A stretch of 64,000 nt of DNA from Elymus sibiricus (GCA_039707655.1 CM077670.1:145060001-145124000); one strand, 5' to 3'; positions 1 through 11,110 are shown, numbered from the stretch's first letter. The notes: generated by a model from the letters alone, not told the origin. Program-made: numbers and translations.

Positions 1-848
1 TTTGCATCCACCTGGGCATGCCCATCGTAGTACTCCACGAAAAATTTGAACGAATTCGGACACCAAACGCACATTGCGTCACGTCCGAGCAGTATTTTAG
101 GGTTTTTTCACCTGAAAAAATGTGAGCTTAATTTGAAGCATGTGAGAAAAAACATCGAAACATACATCAGTCATCAATGATCTTTTTGTGTATAGAATCT
201 GAATTGTCAGTATGAACCTTCACTAGTTCGGGACATGTGAAGATTCGTAGTGCCACTCCAGATCCTACAAATAGAGTACAATGAAGACTGATACTTGCGA
301 TAGTTGGACAATTAACATATTTAAGGCGGTCAACGCCCTATTGGCGGCTCCAGGTGGGACTAAAATATGTCGTGCATGTCACCCTTCAACGGCGCTACAC
401 ACGTGAGCGTTAGTTGCCGGCCCACGCGTCGGGCTGCGCCGTGCAATGTTTTTTCCATCGACATAGACCGCCCGCACACCCAAACAAACCCTATATGACA
501 ATCACGCGCCTGTTATGCGTCGCCCCCGTCTTGCCTGTCATGCGTCGCCCATGAACCGTCCCGACATGCAACGCCTATGGCCCAGCCAGGCCGTGCATTG
601 CCCACACCCCGTCCACGACGTGCGTTGCCCACGACATTCGCCGCCCATGATCCGTGCACGATGTGTGTCGCCCATGACACTCGGCTCGCAACACATGTTG
701 CCGCCACCCGCCGCACGACCCGTCCTCGACTTCCGCCGCCCACAACCCTTTGCAGCCGTGTGTCACCGACGACAAGGTGCAGGTTATTTTTTTTTCGTGC
801 ATGTTAGTACTGTTAGTAGTCAATATGACATATTTTCAGAATTGAACA
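1..848. other. Upstream flank of the ULP-like pseudogene, no gene seen
   Basis: I see no supportable coding region here. The first 500 bases are ordinary AT-rich sequence. From about 515 to 720 the sequence becomes GC-rich and carries a degenerate short repeat built around a 'cgtcgcccatga'-like core. This keeps several overlapping frames open by composition alone, so the long open frame that runs into the downstream exon is not evidence that protein starts at 515. The stretch may hold the promoter of the pseudogene that follows, but no convincing TATA box was identified. Confidence 0.5.
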
Positions 849-3662
849 TGACAAAAAAATTTGCATTCAGTATGGACGTCGACGGTGTGATTCCATGTTC
901 CGTAGAGAAGTGGATTAGCCTCGCTGAGAGACTTACAAGTGGTCAGCGATTTAGGTTTTACGAAACAAAGTTGCAGGAAATGTTACTGATTCCATCGGTA
1001 AAGATGAAGGATTTTTTGCTGCATTTTATGATAAAAGGTTTTAATCTGAACAGTAAGAAATTCATGATACAAGAAGCATCAGGCAGTAAAGGACTTATTT
1101 CACTTCGTCCTGACGGCATGTTCTCTATATTTGGCTTTAAGAATGAAGGTGTCGATGTTTTTGGTGTTCTTAGTATGGAAGGAGATAAATCAATCAAGAA
1201 AATACCGATTCAGTTTGTGAACAAAAAAAAAGGTAACATAATGATTGATGACTTGATCCAAAAGATTGTGAGAAATAAAGCCGCCGACGATGACTTCGTG
1301 CGGATGGCGGTTCTCGTTTGACTGGGGACTGTGATTGCACCGAAGTCCGATGTTTATGTCCCGAAGGAGTACTACACGTTGGTGCAAGATATCAAGCTGA
1401 TCAGCAAGTTAAACTGGAACGCGTCCACGTTGCGAACGTGTTTGACGGAGATCGGTAACTTTTTGCAGGACAGTCGTGTTAGGCATTGGCCTGCTGGAAA
1501 ACTGGCCCTACTTCAGGTACACTTTTATTCATTTAGTGGATGTTTAATGCTTTTTATTACTCGTTAAACTCATGCTACTTACATAATTTGTGCCATTTGT
1601 AGTACTTATATTGGTAGAAGGTGCATCCAACCACCGGTCCCAAATATGACCTCTTGGCGCTGTTGAGCCCCCTCATGAAAAACTGGACAGAATCTCGGGC
1701 AGAGAGAAGAGACAAGTATGACCTCGACAATGGTCGTGGTCATGGGACGGTACTACTTTATTTTTTGTTTAACTTTACTTGCATCAAACATTGAATTAGT
1801 AATTTAATTATTGGTTCATCAAATTTCCATCATGCAGATCGATGACTGTATTACGCACAACTATAGAATGAACAAACTTGCAGAATAGCATGCGGAAAGT
1901 AATAAGAAACCTAGTAGCAGAAAGTCTACTATTATAGGAAGGAGGAAAGTGGATATTACCTCAGAGGTTCCCACGAACCTCAAGCCTTTTATGGACCGAA
2001 TTATGAATGACCTGAAGGAGATTCGTAAGGACATGCTTCATTTGCCGGAGTTATGCGCACATGTAACATTTTGATACGTTCGATAAGCAGTGTACTATGT
2101 TCTTCAACTTAGTGCCAAACTAACTAGAGGTTTTATTCTCTTGCAGAGATTGATAGAGAAAATGAATAAAACCGGTGTGCCGTACAAACCCGGCAACATG
2201 GAAGGAGAGGAAGAAAATTTGTTCGGCGGGAACAGTGAATCCAGGTTTGATGAAAAACTTCCTAAAAAAGAATTCCTTTATGATGACATGCACACACCTG
2301 ATGGCCCAAAGGGTGGTGAGCACTATGATTTGAATTCTCAAGGAGGACATCATACAAATACACACCTGGCCAGTTGAGTAGCTATAAGGGTGACAAGGAT
2401 CACCCTATACATTTACCGAAACAGTCAGATCAAAATGAGCCATCATCTTTAAGGACAGATGAAATTGCATCAGCGAAGCGACGGCCAACACAAGCAAATG
2501 AGCAAGAAGTGTCACTGGGCATGTCATATGATTGTAGCGTGATTCACCTGAAGTGCGATAGAAGAGAAGAAGGAGGAGATTGTTGGGAAGTGAAGGCGGA
2601 TGAGGTCAAAAGCTCTGAAATCTCCTTTTATGGAGGACAAACCGAAAAAGCGTGCGAAACGTTCCGCGAAAGCGAGTAAGTTAACTATGTTATAAATATT
2701 TTATGTATAGAAGTATTTTTTAACAATGTGTCGCTGACATATTTGAGTTGTCTTGCAGAACTATTTGCTAAAAAAAAGCCCTAACAATGGTAATTGTGCG
2801 GACGATGTGGTGAGTGCGGCCGTGCAGTACGTCCGAGCGTATGAGCACTCATGAAAATATAAGAACCATGAAATATTCAATGGTGGTATGGTCGACGGAC
2901 TATTTGCGGATAGAACTTGCCAGATAATTAAGCGTGCATGGTTATCCGGTGATGTAAGTAATTTATGTAGCTACATTACTGGTATGTACTATAAACAAAA
3001 CAAGTATCACCATTATAGTTGTTCATTTATTTCAGGTGATCAACGCTTATGCGTCGTACTTGTCCGACATAGTTGAGGCCGATCGTCATCTAGTGCTGAC
3101 ATGGAGGACTCACTGGCTTTTAAAGACTCGAACGACTAGTCAGACCAGAGAAGTCGGTCCACAATAACGACCACGAAGCACATGTGACTGAACCTCTGAA
3201 CAGATGCATGACCTAATATTTTATAAAGCCAAAGGTAAGTTTTCATGGCAAAACAATTTTTACGTGACAAACATGTTTATAATGCGTGCTTGCTCAACAT
3301 ATTTCGATGGTCATGTAGGCTTATTTCCCTCTTAACAAGGAAAATAACCACTGGATTACGGTTGTCATACATACATGTAAGAAAGAGTTTCAGGTTCTTA
3401 ATTCATTGATGAGATGAGAACTTGCTAAATCTACTAGAGAACTAGTTGAGGATTTTGTAAGTTTCATAATCACATGTCTATTGCTGAGCCTGTCATTTGT
3501 TTACCGTATGAACCGAATGTGTTTTCATCGTTTAAATTATTTTTTCAAAGAGAACAACTTGCAGGAGATAACCAAGATGCAAATGATATTTTACTTATTT
3601 CGTACCCCGGATGTGTCGGCATGGCCGATTGTTTCATACAAAATACCCCAACAAGAAGATGG
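849..3662 (+). pseudogene. ULP1-like (peptidase C48) cysteine protease pseudogene, exons 1-8
   Basis: This is a split gene resembling the plant ULP/SENP-like proteases that cleave SUMO-type conjugates and are often carried by transposons. Exons inferred from GT/AG borders and frame: 849-1516, 1621-1749, 1838-2062, 2148-2675, 2759-2953, 3036-3234, 3319-3456, 3565-3662. The start at 849 (MTKKFAFSMDVDG) follows the end of a low-complexity stretch. Exon 7 holds the catalytic His in an HWITVV motif (3349-3354). The residue expected to be the catalytic Asp (VLDSL in relatives) reads Asn (3400-3402). Exon 8 ends on a good GTGAGT donor and its last two bases complete a codon with exon 9 at 13787. In-frame stops lie at 1319-1321, in exon 3 near 1886 and in exon 5, and there are frameshifts in exons 4 and 6. 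It is clearly dead. A host gene and a transposon passenger are both possible; the convergent transposase favours the latter. Confidence 0.75.
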
Positions 3663-3678
3663 GTGAGTATCTACTTCC

Positions 3679-3683
3679 ATGTT
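3679..3683. repeat. Target-site duplication of H (ATGTT), left copy
   Basis: ATGTT directly precedes the first base of H, and the matching copy at 13695-13699 directly follows its last base. The pair shows integrase-type insertion and fixes both ends of the solo LTR. Confidence 0.85.
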
Positions 3684-3786
3684 TCATACGTCTCCAACGT
3701 ATCTATAATTTATGAAGTATTCATGCCTTGTTTACAATAATTTTATATGGTTTTGGAGCACTTTTATATTGTTTTTATGGACTAAC

Positions 3787-3791
3787 TTATT
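3787..3791. repeat. Target-site duplication of A (TTATT), left copy
   Basis: TTATT lies immediately before the 5' LTR and again immediately after the 3' LTR (12014-12018). The interrupted H sequence reads continuously once A and one copy of TTATT are removed. Confidence 0.9.
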
Positions 3792-4607
3792 TGTCGGCCC
3801 AGTGGGAATCAGGGTACCACGGCCCGTCTGCCTGTGGCCCGGAGGACAACACTTGGGCCTGCCCATGAGGGTGGCCCTGCCTCGGCCGCTCCGGATGAAG
3901 ACGCCTCGCGAGGGGTGAGCCTCGCGAGGCCTTCTCATGGAGCAGATTGTACGGCGTCAGCAGCGGGGCTCCGTGCCCAGCACATGGGTGACGACCCGCT
4001 GTTAGGGTAAGGACAGCAGGGCGTGACCGAGCCCAGCTTCCATTCTGGTGATAAGGGAGCAGTGGCATCTGCCTCCCCCAAATCAAGTCCCAAAGTGTTT
4101 CCTCTTTGGTGATAGAAGATCAGGGCGGATCGGCGCCCCAGGACGGAGGTCATCGGCAAGCCCACCAGCGCGTCACGAAGACTGCTTTATCAGGCGGAGA
4201 CCGCCTTTACTCTGGATAGACCTGCTCGCCTGACCCCCTTTAAATTGCCGCCCTGTGGTCACCCTTTCCCGCTCATATTTTCGGGGAAGAGGACCAAGGC
4301 ACTACAAAGGGGCAGGGCCACTTCCATGTAAGGGGATCGATTCATTCTCGACCACACCTCGTGTACCTCGAGCCACAAGCTCTCCACTACAGAGCAATCC
4401 AACACAGGCAGAAGTAGGCTATTACACCGCACAGTGGCCTAAACCTGGGTAGCTCGTGCGTCCCCTTCGTGTCCGGTGAGAGCCAGTGAGCCCGTCGTGA
4501 TCCCGCCGTAGTTGCCGTCGTGTCATAGGTCGTCAAGCGAATTCCCCCAGAGTTTGAATCCTAAGTTCTTGGAGAAGTTTCTTGGACGCAGATCCTAGAC
4601 TCCGACA
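3792..4607 (+). repeat. 5' LTR of element A
   Basis: 816 bp, TGTCGGCCC to CTCCGACA. It is shorter than the 889-bp 3' LTR because about 70 bp are missing just after the GCCTCGCGAGGC palindrome near 3920-3935, where the other LTR copies have two further palindrome-flanked blocks. The deletion therefore happened after insertion, probably by recombination between the repeated palindromes. Confidence 0.85.
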
Positions 4608-4630
4608 TTTGGCGCGCTAGGTAGGGGGAC
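4608..4630 (+). other. Primer-binding-site position of element A
   Basis: The stretch directly after the LTR contains TGGCGCGCTAGGTAGGGGG. A near-identical motif follows the 5' LTRs of B (17177), C (50517) and D (52445), so it is the conserved primer-binding region of these Gypsy families. Which tRNA it pairs with was not established. Confidence 0.6.
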
Positions 4631-4670
4631 TTGCCGTCTTCGCGCCTTCGACCTCAACGCCAGCATCGAC

Positions 4671-5814
4671 ATGGACGATGCCGCCGCTCGCCAGGAACGC
4701 GCCGCGCGTTGAGCCGCAACCAGGGTCCGCGCGGCACCCGCCGCCCGCGGTGCCCCTGGGCGGCGCCCTCGCGCTGCCACCGAGCCTGTTGGGGAGCGGG
4801 TGGCCTCCTCCTCCCACCCGTCGGTGAACAAGCAAGCACACGGCCGCTCCGCCGCCAACTCCTCGCTAGCGCATCACGATCCTCCCGCTCCGCACGCCGC
4901 GCTGTTCATAGCGCAGGAGCTGCTGCGCTATCGTCCCACCGAGGACGGCTACGACGCCTGGCTCGGGCGCATCACCGAGCTCATCGACGCCGCACGCTGG
5001 CCAGGCGCCCCACCATTCCTTGCCTGCTCCACCGTCCCGTGCCGACCAGGCCGGGTGCGACGCGCCTCCCCCTCCTCCTCCGGACCGCGACGTGGCCGAG
5101 CGCCGCCCCGCAGCGCGTGTGCCGGAGCCGTCCCGCGGCTCGCTCACGCCGGACGGCGGCGGCGATAGCTGCCAAATCGTCCACCGCATGCCCCTGGACG
5201 CGCGCGTGGCCCTCGAAAAGGCACGCAACCGTCAGGACCGCGTCCTCCATGACGTCGCCATGGCGGGGCGCCAGAACCGCGCGACCCTCGACGGTGGCGC
5301 CATCAACAACAGGGGCTACCTAGCCCTCGCCCCCGAGCTATGTTGTGTGGTGTGGCCCAAGTTCAAGCCAGAGCTCCCTCGGCGCTACGACGGCAGCGCT
5401 AACCCCACGGAGTTCCTCCTGCTCTACACCATCAGCATACAGGCCACGAGGGGGGACGACCGGGTCATGGCGAACTGGTTCTCCATGGCCCTCAAGGACA
5501 ATGCACGCTCATGGCTCATGAACCTCCCCGAGGCGTCCATCTCTTCATGGGAGTACCTGTGCAAGCAGTTCGTCGCCAACTTCAAGGGCACGAGCAACCG
5601 TTCCCTCATGCTCAATGACCTGTGAAACGTGCGCCAGCACCCTGGTGAGCTCCTCCGCAAGTTCATCCAGTGCTTCAGCCAGGTGCGCCACAGGATCCCG
5701 AAGGCCTCCGACGCCGCGATCGTCTCCGCCTTCACCAATGGCATCACGGGCGTGAAGATGCGCGAGAAGCTCTCGGTCAGGGACGAGCTTGACTCTGCAG
5801 CAACGTCGCGGTCA
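4671..5814 (+). pseudogene. Gag remnant of element A
   Basis: This encodes the structural capsid protein of the retrotransposon, damaged. ATG at 4671 (MDDAAARQERAAR) is followed by an in-frame TGA at 4710-4712. The frame is open again to about 5168, then the reading switches frame (5020-5625). Recognisable Gag features are RPTEDGYDAWLGRI in the N-terminal half and the capsid-like core with KPELPRRYDGSANP, WLMNLPEASISSW and the LRKFIQ region. A TGA at 5623-5625 interrupts the capsid. The zinc-finger and Gly-rich tail present in copy B (29600-30170) are absent here: at about 5807 the Gag sequence ...LDSAA runs straight into the protease domain, showing an internal deletion. Confidence 0.75.
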
Positions 5815-6930
5815 CCAAAACCCTCATCGACAGAGGCGCCGGCCTCAACGTGATCTCCATCGAGACCTTCGAGATGCTCCAAGTGCCCTACGAGCGCCTG
5901 ATGCCTACCAGGCCCTTCTCGGGCGTCACCGATGGCTCCACTGTCCCCCTGGGGCAGGTACGCCTTCCCGTCACCTTTGGCACCCGCAAGAACTACCGTA
6001 TGGAGTTCATCGTCTTCGATGTGGCTCACATCGGCCTGCCCTACAATGCCATTTTGGGCTACCCGGCGCTCTCCAAGTTCATGGCTGCGACCCACCACGC
6101 TTACGGCCTCGTCAAGATGCCCGGCTGCAGCGGTACCCTCACCGTCCGCTGCGACGAGAAGGATGCGCTGCACACCCTCGAGCATGCCTACAAGACTGCC
6201 TCCACCGCGTACCCGGCCGATGAGGACGTGCCTGGGCCTACCGAGGAAACGCCCGTGAAGAAGAAGCCCCTGCTCTCTCAGGAGAGGGCCGAGTCCAAGA
6301 AGGTGTCGCTGGATGGGGGCAAAGCAGGCCCTTCCCTCGCCGTCAGCGGCAGGCCCTCCCCCAAATAGGAAGGCGCGCTCGTCACCTTATTCTGGGCGAG
6401 CCCTGATGCGTTAGCTTGGACAGCATCAGGCGCGCCTGGCCTACCGAGGGAGGTGATCGAGCAACACTCAGCCGCGTGCCGGAGCGTGCGGCTCGTCAAG
6501 CAGAAGGAACGGCGTCAGGCGCCCGAGAAGCAGGAAGTCACCACCCAGGAAGTCAACAAGCCCCAGGATGCTGGAATCGCCCGTGAGGCCCCCCACCCCA
6601 AGTGGATCGCTAGCCTCACCCCCATCGCCAGGCCGCGCAGTAGCGCACGCATGTGCGTCGACTTCATCGCCCTCAACCAGGCTCGTCCCGCGGGCCCCTT
6701 CCCTCCTCCACGCATCGCCGCAGGCTCGCCCTGGCTCATGCATATGCCGTTCGGCCTAGAGGGTGCCGGAGCCACCTTCATGAGGCTGATGCGCATGAGC
6801 CTGGAGTCCCACATCACAAGGAATACGAAGGTGGTTAACACCCGCCCACCGGCCCACCGCGACCCCACTCATGACGGAGGCGGGTGTTCCGATACCAAAC
6901 ACATGGAATGCCCGCCATCACCGTAAGTTC
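5811..6930 (+). pseudogene. Fused protease / RT / integrase remnants of element A
   Basis: This is a shrunken pol. The aspartic-protease domain comes first. Its active-site loop reads LIDRGAGLN, where the intact relatives in this window read LIDGGAG or LVDGGAG, so it has probably lost activity. A stop at 6366-6368 is followed by the usual linker (REVIEQH). The RT start, CVDFIALNQA...PPPRI, then jumps directly to HMPFGLEGAGATF, losing the palm region with the catalytic aspartates. Soon after, the frame passes to the extreme C-terminus of integrase (NTWNARHHRKFYP near 6900-6930). RNase H and the integrase core are missing. The PPPRI-to-MPFGL deletion is also present in element B. Confidence 0.8.
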
Positions 6931-7935
6931 TATCCGTGCCCCACGGATACAAGCGACATGGAGCTGTACATGCTCCGGGGCTCTCTCTACCCACACTGCC
7001 TCCGGCACGTGAGAGCTCCTTTCCACTCTCGTGGAAGCCCCATGCTCATCGCTGGCGGCCTACTTTAGGGGCCCTCGGCCTTCACATCCTCAAGCTAACC
7101 CTTGTCGAACATGGCAGCATGTATCTTTCTGTTATGTAATGAACCTGCTTCATGCATCAGTAAAGCTTATTTCCTCCAAAACACTGTGTGCATACAGCCG
7201 CGGGGCACGCGCTCATGATCTCACCCGTGCCTGTCACACGAGTGGGGGCTGGGCACGGTGTCTGTGCTCGGGTCAGTCCCAGCAGCACTTAAAAACCCAA
7301 GCAACTGAGCTCTGGCTCGCGGGCCTGCTCCCGTGCACATCACCTCACCAGGTCCTTGGTGCTCTTGTCTCCTCACGTAACACCCACAGGCGACCTCGCG
7401 AGCGCGTCCTGCTACACTACTTGCGAAGGCCTCAGGAGCCCCCCCGGAGGCCTCGCGAGCAGGTCCCTACGGGCGGAATACCTCACGAGGGACCGTGCTT
7501 CACGAGCCGCGCCTTGCGAAGGACTCACCCCAAGCCGCACGCCTCGAAGGAGCTAACTCTAAAGCACCCCTCGGGTCTTTTCCCTCTTGTTTCCCTCTCA
7601 TGGTATCCTGATTTCCTTGGTACGAGCCGCCTGCGCGTCAAGCGGTGGACCCTGAGCATCGCGTCTCAGGGACTCCTACCAGCCCTAAGAGCCCTACACC
7701 CTCTGGCCTTGCCGAGCGCACGCTCTGGGCATACCAGCGACGGCTGTAGCTTGCCTCGGGGGCTGGGTTCCAGCGACACAGGGCATGAAAGCAATGTAAA
7801 AAGGAAATAAAGGCCTCGAGAGGAAAACATAAATGCGTAAATCATCAAGTACTTGGCAACAAAAGTAGCATGCAAATGTTTTCACGCCCCCGTGGGGCCG
7901 CGTCTACCCTATTACAGCAACAGGCCAAGGAGGAT
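6931..7935. other. Non-coding spacer between pol and the antisense gene, element A
   Basis: No supportable gene. The stretch carries several 'cctcgcgag' motifs and decayed variants, the same palindromic core that recurs in this family's LTRs. It may include the 3' ends of the pol transcript and of the convergent antisense gene. It is collinear with 31349-32158 of element B. Confidence 0.6.
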
Positions 7936-10852
7936 TTAGGCGCGTGAGGCGCCGCCGTCGCTGCTCCCGCCGTCGTCGCGAGGGGGCTCGCCACCGCTGC
8001 CGCTGATCTCAGGCTCGAAGGCATACAGCCCGATGAAGCCGGCCATGCGCTCTCTCACAGCCTCCTTGAGGGGTTCGCGGAGCTCCGTCGGGACAGGGGT
8101 CACCACCCGCCCGAAGTCGAAGCGATCGTCGAGGTGGAGAAGGTTGATGAAGAGTCGCGTTGTCGCCTGGGTCAGCAGGTCGCGGCATGCTTCCTCGACG
8201 GTGGCGTCCGTATCCAGTAGCTGCTTCTTGAAGTCGTCGACCTCGGCCTGGAGCTCATCCCGCCTGGCCACGAGGCTCCTTTGCTCGTCAAGAGCAGCCT
8301 GGGCGGCCGCCAGATCACGCTCCTTTGCCAGTAGGCGCTCCCGCTATGCCTCCTGCGTGGACGCGGATGCCGCGAGCTCGCGTTCCAGGGTCTTGGTGTT
8401 CGCCTTGGTGGTAGCGACCGCCTCCTGGCACCTCAGGATGTCCTCCTCGTGCTTCGGGAGCTCAGCTTTGCGGGATGCGAGCCTGCCCTCGCGGGCCTCC
8501 ACGCCCTCCTCCCGCGTCTTGAGCCGGCGCTCACGCGAGGCAGCCTGCTCCTGGAGTGTCTTCTCGTAACCGTTCGCCTAATCCCGCCGCCACTTGGCCT
8601 CCTAGGCATCTTCGAGGGCCTTCGCGAAGGACGCCTGGGCGTCTTTGGCGAGCTGCTCGTGCTGCGCCTCCTCATCCCGCTGGCGGTCGAGCTTTGCCGC
8701 CTCCCGGAGCTGGCCCCACCCCTCCGTCAGCCTCCGCCACTTCTCCATGCAGAGCTCTGCCTCCTTCCTGAGCTCGCCTTCAAGGGCCCCGAGGGCCGCC
8801 TTGATGCGGTTGACGGCCCCACCCCAGGGCGTGGTGCCGCTCTCCCTCAGCACCAAGGTGCGACTCGCCCACGCCTCCTCGTCACCTGCTAGCGTCGTCG
8901 GGTGGGAAGGCACGATCTCGGGCCCCTTCGGCAGCGATCACCGTCTGGCGTGGAGGGCCCGGGATGGCTGCCCCCGGCACCTGCGGCATTGCCCCGTGCT
9001 CTGGCGTCGCCTTGGACGCCTCGAGGGCCGGACGCTCGGGCCCGGGGACGGTTCCTGCGAGGGCTACGGTGAGAAGAGGCCGGCACCTCGTCCCCCTTTC
9101 CTACCGTCTCGACACCGGCAACGGGCTCCGCCTCAGGTGGCACCGCCGCAGTAGACCTGGGAGGCGTCGCCCCGCGTCGGGGGGTTGCCTCCGCGTGCCC
9201 ATGGGGGAGCACCCCCTGGCCATCGGCGGCCTCGCCCCCGCTCTCAAGCCGCCGCTCGGCCTCCTCACTGCCTCCTGCCGGATTTGCCGCCAGGTGCGCC
9301 GGCACGGCAGGCGAGGCGGTCTTCAGAGGAGGGGAGGGTCCCTCGACATCAGCCTTCTTCCTCTTGGCCTTCTCCTCCTCCTCGGCGGCCAGCTCGTGGC
9401 TCCTGTGCAGGCGAAAGCTTGTCAGGGTCGCAGCAGCCAGGAAGCAGGGATCGATAGGAGGGGGCGGAGGAACTTACACATCTTGGGATTCCAGCGCCTC
9501 TTATTCCGCTCCTTGATGGCGCTGCTGCTGCTGCTGCCTCCTTCACGCGGCGCGCCTAGGCGGCCGCCTGAGGGCGCGGTGTTAGTCCCGTCGGAGTAGG
9601 CGGGCACGGTGGTCCCCTCCGCCTTCTCCTTGAGGGGCTCGTCGGTCTGCGCAACACCGCCTCCTCCATCCCTCGCCGGCACAGGCCTGGCCGGCATGAC
9701 GCAAAACACGTCCCCGTCGTCACCCCCGTCCTCGCCCAGCCGAAGCCGACGACACTCCGGCGGAGACGGAGGGGGTGGCGGGGACGATTCCTCACTACTC
9801 TCCTTCCCGGAGTCGGAGGCCTCGTGGTCGCCCGAGGAGGACCCTGTCTCCGAAGAATCCTCGAGAAGCTCCTCGGGCTCCTCGAGATCCGTCCGGACCA
9901 GCCCCCACTGGTCGAACTGGGGCATCACCACGACTAGCTCAGCCTTGTTGGCCCAACGGTGCACCGGGCGTGCTTCATAAGGCATCTCCTCTGCCTCCCC
10001 TGGAAATAAAACTTCCCAAGCGTCGGCCACTGCATCGGCCAAGAGGGACTCCTGCGCCAACCAGATCCTGTCCTTGGCGCCGGTGATCTCCCACACCGGG
10101 TGCGAGCACTTCTGCAGGGGCGCGATGCGGCGACGGAGGAATTCCTTGGCGATCATGCCCGCCGTGAGCACGGCCTCACGCAGCTCCGCCAGCCTCGCCA
10201 GGATCGGCCGCAGGGTAGCACCGCTGAGCTTCTTGTGCTCCCAGCGAGGGATCTTCTCGGCCGGCTCGTTGGGGACCTCCAGGAGGGGACTGGCCCGCAG
10301 GGCATCTACGTAAACCCAGTGCGACCTGAAGTTCTCCACCTTCTTCAAGATCTTCATGTCGATGAAGACCTTGTGCATCTCATCGTCTATGCAGAAGGAG
10401 GCACCTCCAGAGCGGTGGTTTCCCGAGGAGAAAACCCGCAGGCTGTAAAAGGTTCGGAAGAGCGCCACGGACGGCATCACCCCCAGGAAGGCCTCGTAGA
10501 GGTACGTGAAGAGAGCAAGGATGAGGATGGAGTTGGGGTGAAGATGGAGAAGACAAATCCCGTAGTGCTCAAGGATGGCGAGGAGGAAGTCGGAGAAGGG
10601 CGGCACCAGCCCGGCGAAGAGCGAGTGGAAGAAGATGGGGACCACCATGGGTCCAAGTTCGCGTCGTGGGTGCGAGCTCAGCCAGATCTTGGTGGCGCCT
10701 CCCTCGAAGTGCGCGGAGGCCAACAGGGTGCGGGCAGTGGCTAGCCCGTTCTCGTTGATGGTGGCCGGCAGTAGAGCCGGACCGAGCTCCGCCACCGGGG
10801 AGCTCTTGTTGGAGGAGGCCTCGGCCGTCGTGGGTTTCTTGCCTGGGGCCAT
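7936..10852 (-). pseudogene. Antisense accessory gene of element A (PF04195-like plus coiled coil), two exons
   Basis: This gene lies antisense to gag-pol. ATG at 10850-10852 (MAPGKKP) opens exon 1 (9478-10852), which encodes a domain resembling the Pfam 'putative gypsy type transposon' family. Visible motifs are FAGLVPPFSDFLL, LHLHPNSILIL, EAFLGVMPSVALFRTFYSL and the basic FLRRRIAPLQK (about 10109-10142), followed by an acidic/Ser-rich tail. The exon ends at a clean GTAAGT donor (window 9472-9477). Exon 2 begins after a TGCACAG acceptor (9402), starts with SHELAAEEEKAKRKKADVEG and continues as a long Glu/Arg/Ala-rich coiled coil to TAA at 7936-7938. Exon 1 is nearly open, while exon 2 has several stops and frameshifts. 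Function is unknown; splicing is inferred from splice sites shared with copy B. Confidence 0.7.
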
Positions 10853-10980
10853 TGCGGTGGAGATTGGAAGTTGGGGGAGAAGGAACAAAGGGGTTGCTCG
10901 CATGAGATGAAGGGCGAGATGGAGAAGGGGAGCAATGGTATGCCTGCGCCCCGCGCGGGCAGGCTTTATCGCCAGGACGG
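10853..10980 (-). promoter_or_regulatory. Candidate promoter of the antisense gene, element A
   Basis: On the minus strand, a pyrimidine-rich patch (about 10862-10936) lies just upstream of the ATG, with a TATA-like GATAAAG at 10964-10970, about 115 bp from the start codon. Element B has the same arrangement (GATAAAG at 35218-35224), and element D has a TATA-like box at a similar distance. Y-patches are common in plant core promoters. This is inference from position and composition only. Confidence 0.35.
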
Positions 10981-11110
10981 TAGTTACCGAGGCGTCGTGG
11001 GGAGTGGGGGCGACCCGCCCCGTGAAAGCCACCACGCCTCACCTCTGAGCCTGGCAGCTCAGTGGGCCCCGCGTTGTTTCGTCCCTAACGGGCGGAACGT
11101 GCGTGCCGCG

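Noticed and set aside
515..848. N-terminal extension of the first ULP exon (open frame from 515)
   Set aside because: The stretch is a degenerate GC-rich repeat open in several frames on both strands. Protein-like sequence matching the family starts only around 849.
4631..5323. 230-codon Arg/Ser/Pro-rich open frame in element A
   Set aside because: It overlaps the true Gag frames, its composition is that of a GC-rich shadow, and nothing like it is conserved in copy B.
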